Assembly (NCBI GenBank): GCA_036346405.1
Contig: CM070546.1
Location: 101,996,826-102,060,825 of the forward strand
Source of the DNA: Phyllostachys edulis
Lineage: Eukaryota; Streptophyta; Magnoliopsida; Poales; Poaceae
Length of the DNA: 64,000 nt
Direction: 5' to 3'
The notes beneath the pieces were generated by a model. The model saw only the letters and a program-made list of their open reading frames with translations, had not been told where the DNA came from and did no database searches. Positions 1-10,800 of this stretch are shown one piece after another (position 1 is the stretch's first letter; each line of letters begins with the position of its first letter). Position numbers and translations under genes: made by a program.

Positions 1-3000
1 CGATTTAACTAAAAAGATCTCAAAGTAACAAATAATAAAAATAACCAGACCTTATGGTCAATGTTTACTTAACTTGCTACGCAGGGCTAAAGAAACAAAT
101 AAACTCTTACAGCGGAACGAAACTCTTGAAATGGCCAATCAATATACCCACAGGCAATCGAGTGGAGAACGCATCCTAATCCGCAAAACCTTCATAGTCC
201 TCCTTCTGAAAGAAGTCCTAAGCAGCTTAATATTCTTCAACTGATTAACAAAGGCATAGGCCGTAAGTACATAAAGCACTCAGCAAGCCGTAGGGAAATG
301 TATGCAAATATTATTCATGTACGGCCTGACAAAGGCTAGCTTTATGGTTCTTTTGCAGAAAACAACATTGACGATAAATACAATAATTAGATTGAAATGC
401 GTAATTGAAACTATAATAAATAATTAAACAATTTTTTTGAAACAACCAGTGAACTTCCCATTCACTTCCCAACCAAACCATTGATAAGTGAATCCTCAAT
501 TCACCAATCGACACAAACCACCAAGTGAATTACCCGTTCACCAAACAAACATTATATTCATCAAGTGAACTTCCTATTCACACTCTGACCTATTTTATAA
601 GAAACTCTACCTCTCGTGTGAAATCCCCGGACATGTCCATAACCGAGGACGCAGCTATTCGAATAGATCAATTGACACTCTACAGAGGTTGTACACTTTA
701 CCCACAAGATATAACCAGTGTAGCTAGCACCAATCATAACAAAACCTTTCAGAGGTTTCATCTCAATAATTGACTCTCTCGTTGTGCATACAGCCCTCCC
801 AAAACCTCATCGTGGGTTGACGCACAACGTTGGATAGGGATGCAGCGAACCGTCCCGCGATGTGGCCTTAGAAAAGGATACACACCTCCACCCAAATACT
901 ACCTGAGTAGTCAAAAGCTAAAACTCAACAACCTACTAGGTTAGGCCCGTCCCATACCAGGCATGTGGTTGTACAAAAAGGCCCAGTTCAATGGCGCACA
1001 AGATTAAGTCATTGACAAGTTACTCAGGCGAGAATACCACAAACCCACGACGTGTTGAAACACCCCCACTATCCACCATCCACTCGTCTGAGCGAAAACT
1101 ATTTTTGTTTAAACAAGACCAATGACACACCCTGTCATGGTACACAAATTTTAATAACAGCAGTGGCTAACCACCACGATTCCATATTTCGTTAAGTCAA
1201 GATTAATCATTAGGACACATGTGATGATGAACCCATCGTAAATAAGCTAAAATAAGCATCTATACGATACCCATGTTGGTGATATAAACATGTCCAACTA
1301 AAATTATCCACGCTAGGGTGACAAATGATTCACGATATTCAAATAATCAATGGAGGCATAATGACAACAGGTAATAACTAATCCCAAAACAATTTATATA
1401 AAGATAGCATGCAATTGTATAAAACAATATACTTTTGAAATCATAGGTTCAATATGATCAAAGGACTATGGCTTGCCTTGGAATAAATCCTGGGATTGAT
1501 CTTGATCTTGGTGTACTCCTCCTTGCTCAAAGCTTCCCGAAGTATCAACGTCTACTTGCAAACAAGGCAAATAAACCAAATAAATAAATAACAGAGAGGA
1601 AACAAACTCTAAAAATTAAATAAAAAATCTTAAGTAAATAGATCTTGAATTTAGATGAATTTAAAATTTTAATGGACTCAATCGGAGTTCAGATGCAAAA
1701 GATATGGGCTTTGGAAGATCGAAATCACATAAAATACTGAAAATCACTATTTATGAATTTACTGAATTATTTTTCTACTGAAAATTCAGTTAATGACGCC
1801 TGTTGACGTCAGCAAAGATTAATCAACCGAAAAGAAAAGGAAAAGGAAAATAGAAATTCCCCTGACATGTAGGACCCATATGTCAGCGAGATGGCTCACG
1901 GTAAACCAAGTCTACCAAGCCGGTTTAGGATTGTGAATTCGGATCTGCCACACGGGCATGGACGTGGCGATGACTCAGCAGCCATGTTGGCTACAACACT
2001 GAGGTGGTGGTCGATGTCGCGGCTGACTGGAACGGCCTTGTCACTGTTGACGTCATCCCGCGATGGGGTTTCGGCCGTGTACGACAACGGCGATGCCGGC
2101 CACGACGGCGACAACGGAGGCGAGCGCTGGACTCCTTACGACCATGCAAACCTAGTGACATGGTTTGATGCTCCCAGCGGTGACCAAAAACACTGCGACG
2201 CTCAAGGTCGGCGGTGGAGCGGCACAGTCAAAGATGACAACGGGGCTACGAGGGTTATCCGGCGAAATGGAGGCACGCACCGTGTAGCCCGTGTGGCGGC
2301 AATACTAGAACACTGGTCGGAGGTGGCGAGGCACTGACGGCGGTGGCAGAATTTGGAAAAAGAAGCTTCGGCTATTGAAACCCTAAAACTTGAATCTCAC
2401 CGGTTCTAGGGCTTGAGGAGCTAGAGGGGTTGTAGCCTCGAGATGAGGAGGTCATGGGGGCCCTGGGGCGCCCTTTTATAGGGTGTGAGCATGGCGAAGG
2501 TGGCGTATCGGCGTTGGAGTCCATCTTGGAGCTGGTGCGATAAAAAAGGGATTCGCCTGCGATTCGGGAAAGATAAGGATCCAAGTTGGTTGTGAGGAGA
2601 TTGAGAATTTAAATGGCTGTATCGGTGACGAATTCTCGGGTTTGGAAGTCCGTTGTTGGACAGAGCCCCACAAGGTCGTCAATGGCGTTTTCGGACTCAT
2701 GTGCGTGAGGTAGGAGCTGGAGGAAGGTGATGCTGACGTGGCAAGGCGGCCACCCGACAGCGAGCGAAGGAGAGAGAGCGGCGAGGCTAGGCTTCGCGCA
2801 CGGACAAAAGCCGAGAGATGGGCTGGGCAGACAGGAATAGGATCGGGTTGAGACGGAAGTTTCGGCCCGAGGTAGATTATGAGATATTAATTAATTTTAT
2901 TTTTAGAAAATAGCAGAAAATCTAATTGGCAAATAGAAAATAGCAAATGCACTCGGAAAAATTCTAGAAAATATATCCAAGCACATAGAATCCAAATAAA

Positions 3001-3153
3001 ATAATTTTGATAATAGTTGATGTTGAAATTAATCACATTAAATTATTTTTGAACTCTGAAAATTCCAATTAAGCTTTAACTTTAGCAGAAAAATTCAAAT
3101 AGTTATTTTTATTTTTAAAACTTCAAAACAAACCAAAATTTTAGGATGTTACA
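1..3153 (-). mobile_element. Solo-LTR-like element, partial (runs off the left edge)
   Basis: Read on the minus strand, the unit starts at 3153 with TGTAACATCC, the same kind of terminus as the units starting at 21213 and 36148. After about 300 bp of AT-rich sequence comes a GC-rich stretch (about 2800-1860), then AT-rich DNA. At 633-712 (minus) there is a block with GTGGGTAAAG, CTCTG and CTATTCGAATAG that is also found at 25006-25065 and 52195-52260. By comparison with the 21213 copy the far end should lie about 200 bp beyond position 1, so its target duplication (expected partner TCTAG at 3154-3158) cannot be checked. Open frames inside (for example 1891-2337) have no recognisable domain and are treated as chance frames of GC-rich LTR sequence. 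It is an LTR of an unnamed gypsy-type family. Confidence 0.6.
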
Positions 3154-3820
3154 TCTAGCTAGGCTAGTTGCTTGATTCAAGCATGTTCCTGTTGAAAGCA
3201 CACCATTCTCCAATTTCTCCAATAAGACTTGCTCAATTGCTCACTGACGGAGTCCGAGTCCGCGCCCAGCTTGTTGACCACCGACAGCCTCCAGCCTCCC
3301 CCTCTGAACTCTGGGCCTCCGGCTGCCCTGGCCTGCCTAGCGCCTGCGCAGCTCCCCCTCCACGCCCTACGGCCCTAGCCCTCACGCCGCCAGCGCCATT
3401 CACCACTGCAGTGCTCTACGGCTCTCGACTCTAGGCGAGTGGGCGTCAACTGGGGTCTGGGGCCTCTGGGTGTTTCTCTCTAGCTCAACAGGCAACACCG
3501 CAATAGCCTGGGACTGGCTGAAGCACCGATTGAGTGATTGGGCCGGCCGCCCGGCTAGGCATTAATCCTTAAGGCCTAAGCCTTAAGCCACAACCCACGC
3601 CCCAACAACCCACATGCTGACATGCCTCACGGTCATGGGTGTTTCTTCAACCTCCAATCCTCATCTCAGCTGCCGCATGCCCGAAGAACAACAGCACTGC
3701 CGCGGCCGCAGAGCTAGCTCGCCGGTGCTCATGGCCTCAGCCCTCATGGATACTGCTAGGGGTCCGGTGGGGGGAGAGGGTGCTCAAGCCCCCACTAGAA
3801 CCCACCATGAACTTGCCCCT
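3154..3820. other. GC-rich spacer, no gene recognised
   Basis: This stretch is GC-rich and proline/alanine-rich in every open frame, which is typical of unselected GC-rich grass DNA. I see no domain, splice pattern or transposon terminus. It leads directly into the serpin fragment at 3821 and may be a decayed part of the same duplicated segment, but no further similarity to the intact serpin at 7828-11696 was seen. Confidence 0.4.
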
Positions 3821-4115
3821 GGGTGTATCAGAAGGCCACCTCCGTCGTGGAGGAGAGGAGAGGCGCTGTCCTCTTCTTCGGGCATGTGGTGAATCCCCTG
3901 GCTGAGTGATACGTACCAGCTATAGCCTACAGATACCAGTATACCACCCAAGTAAGCATTTCATGTTGTATTGTTTGATTTTACATCTGAAGATGATTTC
4001 GTCAGTTCTTTTGAAGAGAACGTGGAGAACAGTTCGTTGGTTCCTCACATCAGTGTGTGAAAGGGTTTTTGCTTCGGATTGGAGTTGGACCACTGCAGAT
4101 CACAACCAAAACAAC
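3821..4115 (+). pseudogene. Serpin 3' end fragment lacking the reactive loop
   Basis: In one frame this reads GVYQKAT followed directly by VVEERRGAVLFFGHVVNPL and a stop at 3907-3909. The intact serpin downstream has GVYHKAT, then about 46 residues (hinge, reactive loop and the start of strand s4B), then IVEERSGAVLFFGHVVNPL and a stop at 11694-11696. The fragment therefore carries an internal deletion that removes the whole inhibitory loop. Homology continues past the stop: the 3' flank (ATGTTGTATTGT near 3962, GCTTCGG near 4071, a CTGCAG with ACCAAAAC near 4092-4112) matches 11707-11780, so genomic DNA with its 3' UTR was duplicated, not a spliced RNA. No start codon or earlier serpin exon is present. 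It is a dead partial copy. Confidence 0.75.
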
Positions 4116-4601
4116 GGAAAATTCTTGATACTAGAAGCTAACCCGCGCCGGTTGGCGCGGATAAGGGTGTTTACAGTAAAGAAAGGTTTTTTTAAAATGT
4201 TTGCTAGCTGTTTTTTGATAGCTTTGTAGACTGTTTGGTCGTGTTGAATGCGTTTTGAGTCGCTGAGGAAGTTGAGCACATGTGGGTGTGGGCGTGGGTG
4301 TAGGTATTTGCTTCGGCTTGTATAGTAGACTTTAACAGGCTCTAGCACACAATGAAGATGATATAGAACGGAATCTGTTGAAGAGCAGTGAAAAGGAGGC
4401 CTAGAAGTAGGCCGGAGAGCGTAGTCGTGTTGATAACGTATTATGCGACTACCGTCGGCGAGTCCTGTCCGATGATCACCGTCGTAGAGGAAGATGAATC
4501 GCACACGCACAAGTAGAGAAAGTAAAATAGACACAGAGATATGAGAAACTTATTCTACTTTTTATTACTCTTCTGATCAATCATTCATAATGATTGGCAC
4601 C
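4116..4601. other. Spacer, no gene recognised
   Basis: Non-coding spacer between the serpin fragment and the inverted-repeat element. It includes a short GC palindrome-like stretch (CCGCGCCGGTTGGCGCGG near 4143-4160). A 144-codon minus-strand frame here has no recognisable domain and overlaps the duplicated serpin 3' flank, so I do not call it a gene. Confidence 0.4.
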
Positions 4602-6943
4602 TAGGGGTGCAAGTGGGGCGGGCTGCGGACAGCCCGCGCCCACCCCACACAAGCTGCGGAGGTTATGCAGCTGGAGGCAACCCGCAAAGCATTAATACGG
4701 TGGGAGTTGGCGGCAGCCCGCATGGCCTCCTCGCTGCCCGCAATGCACGCTACCTACAGGAGTTCGATCACTAGCTAGGCTACGATAGTAATGCAGCCTA
4801 AAAATACATTAGTAACAGAAATGCACTAATGTTGTATTGTCCAAAGTAATGCAGCCTGGAAATGCATTAGTAATGTGAATGTATTACCGGAGGATTAGTA
4901 ATGCAGCCTGCCTCTAATCCTCTAAATCTATGCATAATTTGCTAGATGTATAATCCTTTAGCAGCAATTAAAAAATCCCAAAATGATACCAAAAAATCTG
5001 GGGAAAAAATCCAAAACGACTTATTCTCAGAGTTGTTAAGATGAATAACTTAACAGGATTACATCATGTGTACCTCTGTCTTACAGAAATTAAGAATTAC
5101 ATCATTTGCCAAAAGAACTAATAGCTGAACTTCAGAATTTGCCATCAAATAGTTGGGTCTAAGCTTCTAAACTTGGCATCAAAGAGTTGAGAGTTGAACT
5201 TCATCTGTAAAACAATGAACTCTTACCAATTTTGTCTGCAAAGCAAAAAGAACATTAAATACCAAGACTGTCAACACCAATCAAGCTTGCCTCCTGTAAA
5301 ACATATTGTACTGCAAATTTAGCATAGTCTATAGAAGTATTAATCCAATTGGCAATATAAAGTCAGAAACATAGACACACCCCGACAAATTGCTCGAAGA
5401 AACTCCCACTTCTTGGCTAGCTCCTAGTCCACCCTCTTGAGCTTCCATAGATAACACCTGCAATGGTACAAAACCTCAGTCATGACAAGTAAGCAAAAAT
5501 AGTCTCAAGACTACTAATTAGATAGCAAAAATATGTCAAAGTTCAAGTCTTGTTTGACGTGAATTTGGATGCCTATTTTCTTCTTAATGAAAAAAAAAAT
5601 CTAGTTCCTCCTAGGTATTTTTTGTTTCCCACTTATGTTACATGTAAACATTCGAATCGAATCGGTGAATTTATCATCAATTAGAAAACACGCAAACAAG
5701 AGATCAAAGTCATGACAATCGACATGTCATGTTGCAATTCAAGAGATCAAAGGACCAAACTTATGACAGCAAACAAGAAATCAGTTCATCGTACCAAATG
5801 ACCGGGTCATTATCTCGAGGAGTCCTCGAGTATTGAGTAAAATGGAATTGCTAATGCTGCAGAATCATTCACAGTGAATGCTATCATGGATGCTAACCTC
5901 GACGGTAACAGTGTCATGATTTTTACTACAATTCTAGTTTGTAGGCATGCCTTTCAGCAAGCCTTTGTATATAGTGAACTATATGCTGCTCACTGGTGGA
6001 GTATCTGGATTCCTGCTTTTTTTGCTATACCTCCATATCTTTGGAAATGAATGTTACTTATCTTGTTCGACTTCCACATGCTCAGAAGATCATCAAGGAA
6101 AATTAACAAACATATACACTAGAAGATCATGAAGGCAAGTCAGCAAGCATATACACTAGACACTAGCGCATTTGTCAATCTGTCTGTTTTATATTGTTCT
6201 ACAGATTAATCACATCATGTAATTTTGTGAAGAACATAATGCCTAATATATCAACCAAGAATTTCTACAGCTTACTTGCACACATCATACCCACAAGGAA
6301 CCCACCCATATAATCATATAATCAGTTCATCCAAGAGCAAAGGGGAGGGGCAGAGGAGTAGTAGAGAGGAAGAGGGGTAGTATACCTCAGTGCGCCGACA
6401 GCCACACCATCATTAGTGAACCCACCTCCAATTCAATCACCATGCCTAAGCAAAAGACCACATGAATCAACATTCATCCATCCAAAATTAATCAAACTCT
6501 TCAAGAACAAAAATAGCAGTAGTAGCCAAGAAACGCACCTAGATGGTTGCGGCGACGATGGGGCGACGCTGGAGAAGATGGGGACGACGGTGGAGGAGGC
6601 GGCTGCGTCGAAGATGGGGGTGGAGGCGGTGGAGGCGGTTGCGCCGAAGATGGGGGCGAAGGCGGAGGAGGTGGCCGCCCCGAAGATGCGGGTGAAGGCG
6701 GAGGGGGCGGCCGCCCCAACGATGGACCGATGGGCGAAGGTGGAGGTGGCGGTCGCCCCGACGATGGACCATCGAGGGGCGAGGGGCGAGGTCACGAGGA
6801 GCCGAGGACTGCAGGCGGGCGCGGTTAACCCAGCGGGCAAGCAGGCCAGGCGAAGTTTCTAGACGAGTGGCTAGCGGACTGGCAGGCATCACTTAACAGG
6901 CTGGTTTTGCGGGGCGGGCTAGCCGGCCCCACTTGCACCCCTA
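4602..6943. mobile_element. Non-autonomous DNA transposon with 18-bp inverted ends (hAT-like)
   Basis: The left end TAGGGGTGCAAGTGGGGC at 4602 is exactly matched, inverted, by the right end finishing at 6943, and the similarity continues with GC-rich sequence further in. The TAGGGGTG type of terminus is common in hAT-superfamily elements. The flanking 8-mers TTGGCACC and TTGGTCTA agree only in their first four bases, so an 8-bp target duplication is not demonstrated. The 2342-bp interior contains AT-rich filler and a GC-rich repeat block at 6575-6775, and no transposase-like reading frame. It was probably mobilised by enzymes supplied elsewhere. Confidence 0.6.
6575..6775 (+). repeat. GC-rich tandem repeat, units near 39 bp
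   Basis: About five imperfect copies of a GC-rich unit containing GAAGATGGGGG or CCCCGAAGATG, spaced close to multiples of three, so frames stay open on both strands and give Gly- or Ala/Pro-rich peptides. It lies inside the 4602-6943 transposon. The open frames on both strands are explained by the repeat, not by a gene. Confidence 0.55.
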
Positions 6944-7413
6944 TTGGTCTATATAAAGACTCCGCCGTTGGTCAAGGCCGGCCGCCCAGCAGGGGCGGAT
7001 CTAGCATGTAAGCATTGGGGTCATATGACCCTAATGACTTCTTACTAAGCCTAGTACAAATTCTCTTTAGAGATAATAAATAACACTTATAAACAAGTAA
7101 TGACACCATCTAAGCCTAGCTACATAATAACTGAATCCATCGGCTAAATTTCCTGGCTTCGCCCTGCCGCGCAGGCCCAGTTTTCCAACAGATGTAACCT
7201 TCTGCTCGCTGTACCACCGTGAGCACATCACACACATCACATCACCACCCTCGTTGCGTACGGACGATGGGCTCGTGGCGCCCGGCCGGCTCGCACAGCT
7301 CCCCATCGCAGCGGCGCCACGACGAACACCCCGGAACGCTTCCCGCTCCGCCGTACGGCGCCGGCAGCCAGGCTTCCCAACTGTTCCCCGTTCCAAAGGT
7401 CACGGCCGCCATC
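6944..7413. other. Upstream region of the serpin gene
   Basis: Non-coding DNA between the transposon end and the tandem repeat in front of the serpin. It has a TATA-like CTATATAAAG at about 6949-6958, just outside the transposon terminus, and turns GC-rich from about 7250. The TATA-like site is 0.87 kb before the chosen serpin ATG, so whether it serves that gene is uncertain. Confidence 0.35.
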
Positions 7414-7777
7414 GCGAGCTACCTCGCCTCTCATCCATCCCAGCCTGACACTTCCTATACGCGCCGGCTACCCATTGACGACATCGAAACCTCCCACCCT
7501 CCTCACCAGCATAGCTCCGCCGCACCGCATGGTCCGCATCCATGGGCGCCACGCCATCTCCACCGCGCCGCACCCGTCGCGCCGTGGGTGCCCACGTTCG
7601 CGAGCTACCTCGCCTCCCATCCATCCCAGCCTAACACTTCCTACACGCGCCGGCTACCCATTGACGACATCGAAACCTCCCACCCTCCTCACCAGCATAG
7701 CTCCGCCGAACCGCATCCATGGGCGCCACGCCATCTCCACCGCGCTGCACCCGTCGCGCCGTGGGTGCCCACGTTCG
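7414..7777 (+). repeat. Tandem duplication in front of the serpin start (186 and about 177 bp)
   Basis: Two nearly identical units begin with GCGAGCTACCTCGCCT at 7414 and 7600. The second lacks 9 bp (a HGP codon triplet). Both lengths are multiples of three, so the frame leading into the serpin stays open from a far-upstream ATG at 7219. I treat the repeat as 5' UTR or promoter because starting at 7828 gives exactly the usual serpin length. The repeat could instead be a coding N-terminal extension. Confidence 0.85.
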
Positions 7778-7827
7778 CGCCACCGCCACCTAGTTTTTCA
7801 TCCTCCTGGATCGTGCGGCCAAACGTG

Positions 7828-10800
7828 ATGGTCCCAGGTGAGGCCCTCCACGTCTCTTCCGGCGGCACGGTAGGGGCGGGCGACGCGAACGGGCCGACCG
7901 GCTGCATGCGCGTGGCGATAAGCGCCGGGTGCAGGGCGGCCGGCAAGGGGAGCAATTTTATCGTCTCGCCGCTGTCGCTCCACGCGGCTCTCGCGCTGGT
8001 GGCCGGTGGCGCGAACGGCGAGACGCGGCGGGAGCTGCTGAGCTTCTTGGTGGGGTCGGCGTCACTGGCCGCGCTGCACCGCGCCGCGGCGACTAAGCTG
8101 GTCGGCATGCTCCGTGGCCTCCCGCAGACGTCCTTCGCGTGCGGCGTCTGGGTGGACCGACGGTGGGTGCTCAGGCCGGAGTTCGCGGAGGTCGCCGGTG
8201 CTCTCTACGCCGCCGTCGCGGAATCCGTGGACTTCGTGTCACAGGTACCTACCGCCTAACTAGTAACTAACGACCCATTTGTTTATTTGTTACAGTGAAT
8301 ATTGTATTGCGATCCAGTTGAATGATAGTAATTGTTTAACACATATACATTCTGACCAAGCGATCTTTACGAATCTGACCACATGGAGAAAAGATTCAAG
8401 TACGACTTCTAAACATTTGCACCTTCAAACTAATTAGCCACATATCGTCCTACAGTTTACGCTATCTAAAAAAAAGTGGTCATGCTATTATGCTAAGAGG
8501 TTTGGTAGGGCAACGCGTTAAATTTCTCTGCGTGAATATGTTACTATGAAGTATCCGCGTAGCTATGTCAGGAAGGCTACCCCTCGGAGGAGTGCTCATC
8601 TAGCTTCAAAAGCAAAAAGAAGGGTATTTTTATGAAGTGGAAAACGAAGTGCTCTCTCTATATTGTAGTAGAGCGGTGGTATTTTCTCTTTTTCTATTAA
8701 TGCAACGGCGCGCAAGTCTTTTACGTGTTTTTGAAATAAAATGAAAAGGAAAACAAGTACTATGTGCTAACAAAGGAATTAGGCATCATTGACAAAAATG
8801 ATGAGGCGGGTCAAAAAGCCGTGGACATTTGTCTAGAATTCTTGAAGGAGAAGTGTCCGGAAAATTCCACCGACATTATTGTAGCATTGTTTGGGTTGCA
8901 CAAGTTGAGGAGTTTAGCTTTTTTGTTGGTAGACTGCTTAGGGTATATACAATGGTATATATAACTGTTGTATATAGTATCTCCCTATATTATTTATAGA
9001 CAGTACTAAAACCAGCTTCTATAATGAATTGTCTTTTTACATGTCTCTATAGACAGCTTCTCTATGTACAATGTGTCTTATTTCTCGTGTTACAGTCGAC
9101 GACTATATGAGAGACGACCCAATTCTTTATGCTCTTCCTTTCTTCCCCACATCATCTCGTATCATACATGTCAAGGTTTACAGACAACTGATGTCACACC
9201 ATTGCAAATGCTCTTAGTAGTTTAGTGTTTTGAGGTGTTTGTTGTTGTCTTCGTGTGCAGGAGGTGTCTTTGTCCTTTTTTTGGTTGCTACTTGTAGTGA
9301 TTTAGGTTAAGATAACATTGTTGCGCGACAAAATAGCAAAAATAGCTCATCCGCAAATGACTTGGCAAGCCTATTAGTTGGGCTTGGGATCTCCTAGATG
9401 TGAAGTTCTGTTCGAAGGACGTGTCGGCAACTATCATCTGCAGGATGTGGTCGATCTCGACATCAAGGAACATTGGCTGCCATGAGAAGGATGTGTTTAC
9501 ACCTTTTGTTGCTGCTAGATGGGCGCGTGATACTGCTATGGAGGCGTGCTTGTTACCGGGGGCGCTGACAGGATCTTCAGAGCGCCCTAAGGTGCGTTGG
9601 TTGGCGCAAGGTAAATGAGGACGAAGCTTTCCTTATAGCCCATCTTAATGGAGCTACGGGAGTTGTGGTAAGAAATGACCAAGGTATTTTTATCACGGCG
9701 GCGCCGATGTGGTAGGATCATGTGCCAAATGCGTTAACTGCAGAAGCTATTGCTTGTCGGGAAGGAGCTAAGATGACGAGGGACTGGGGATTCTGGAATG
9801 TCATTGTGGAGACGGATAGTCAGTCGATGATTAATCTCTGGAAGGCTCGAAAGGAGAATAGGGCAGAGGTTGCCGGTATCCTAAAGGACATCTAGGAACT
9901 TAGTCTTGGTTTTGATAATTTTGAGTTAGCTTGTGTGTGGCTAAACGAAGCACCGGATTTCTTGTTATCGTGCTTAGATGCTGATTGTACTCCTGTTTTT
10001 GAGCATTAATAAAGCTCCTGGTTGGAAGTTGTTTTCAAAACAACAAGTTTAGTCACACATGTAAAGTCTATGATAAGCTTGATCAACTTATATAGCTACC
10101 TTCCATATGGGCTTAGATGCTGATTGTACTCCTGTTTTTTAGCATTAATAAAGCTCCTGGTTGGAAGTTGTTTTCAAAACAACAAGTTTAGTCACACATG
10201 TAAGGTCTATGATAAGTTTGATCAACTTATATAGCTACCTTCCATATGGGCTTTGAGAAGAATTAGACCTAGGTGGAACTAGTGTCCAATATACTGAAAT
10301 TGCCATTTATATTTTCATCACACGTGTGCGCGTGCATGTGGGCAGGGCGTGGGCTATGTGGCGTCATTGACGCCTTTTAGATGCCTTTCATTGACACACT
10401 TATGGCACTTAGGGGCACGTGGGCAATTTGCTCGGACAAGCAATTGTTTTTTGTAAAAAAAAACAGTTTTTTAACTGGAGGGTGCATTCGAAGAGTCGTG
10501 TCTCTTCATTTCGCATCCTTTCACTGGAGGGTGTATTCGAAGAGTCGTGTCTCTTCATTTCGTATTCTTTCAAACTCTATATAAAGATAAGCATTTCAGA
10601 TTTTGAGATTAATTCGCAATCATGCACTCTTGTTCTGTTCACGACAAGTTTTCACTTTGTTTTAGTGCAAACTTCGTTAGGGTTGTCTTATCTTACTAGC
10701 TTATTTGCAGTAGACTCTCGAAGCATTTAGACATAGTGCAAATAATCGCTTTAAGAAAGCGTTTCTGGTGTGATAAGTCTTCTTCTCGACAAAATTCAAA

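Noticed and set aside
1891..2337. A 148-codon plus-strand frame
   Set aside because: It lies in the GC-rich part of the left solo LTR, antisense to it, with no domain or splice support.
7219..7827. Start codon at 7219 for the serpin
   Set aside because: It would give a protein of about 600 residues, whereas the ATG at 7828 gives exactly the typical 400. Kept as a finding because the frame is open.
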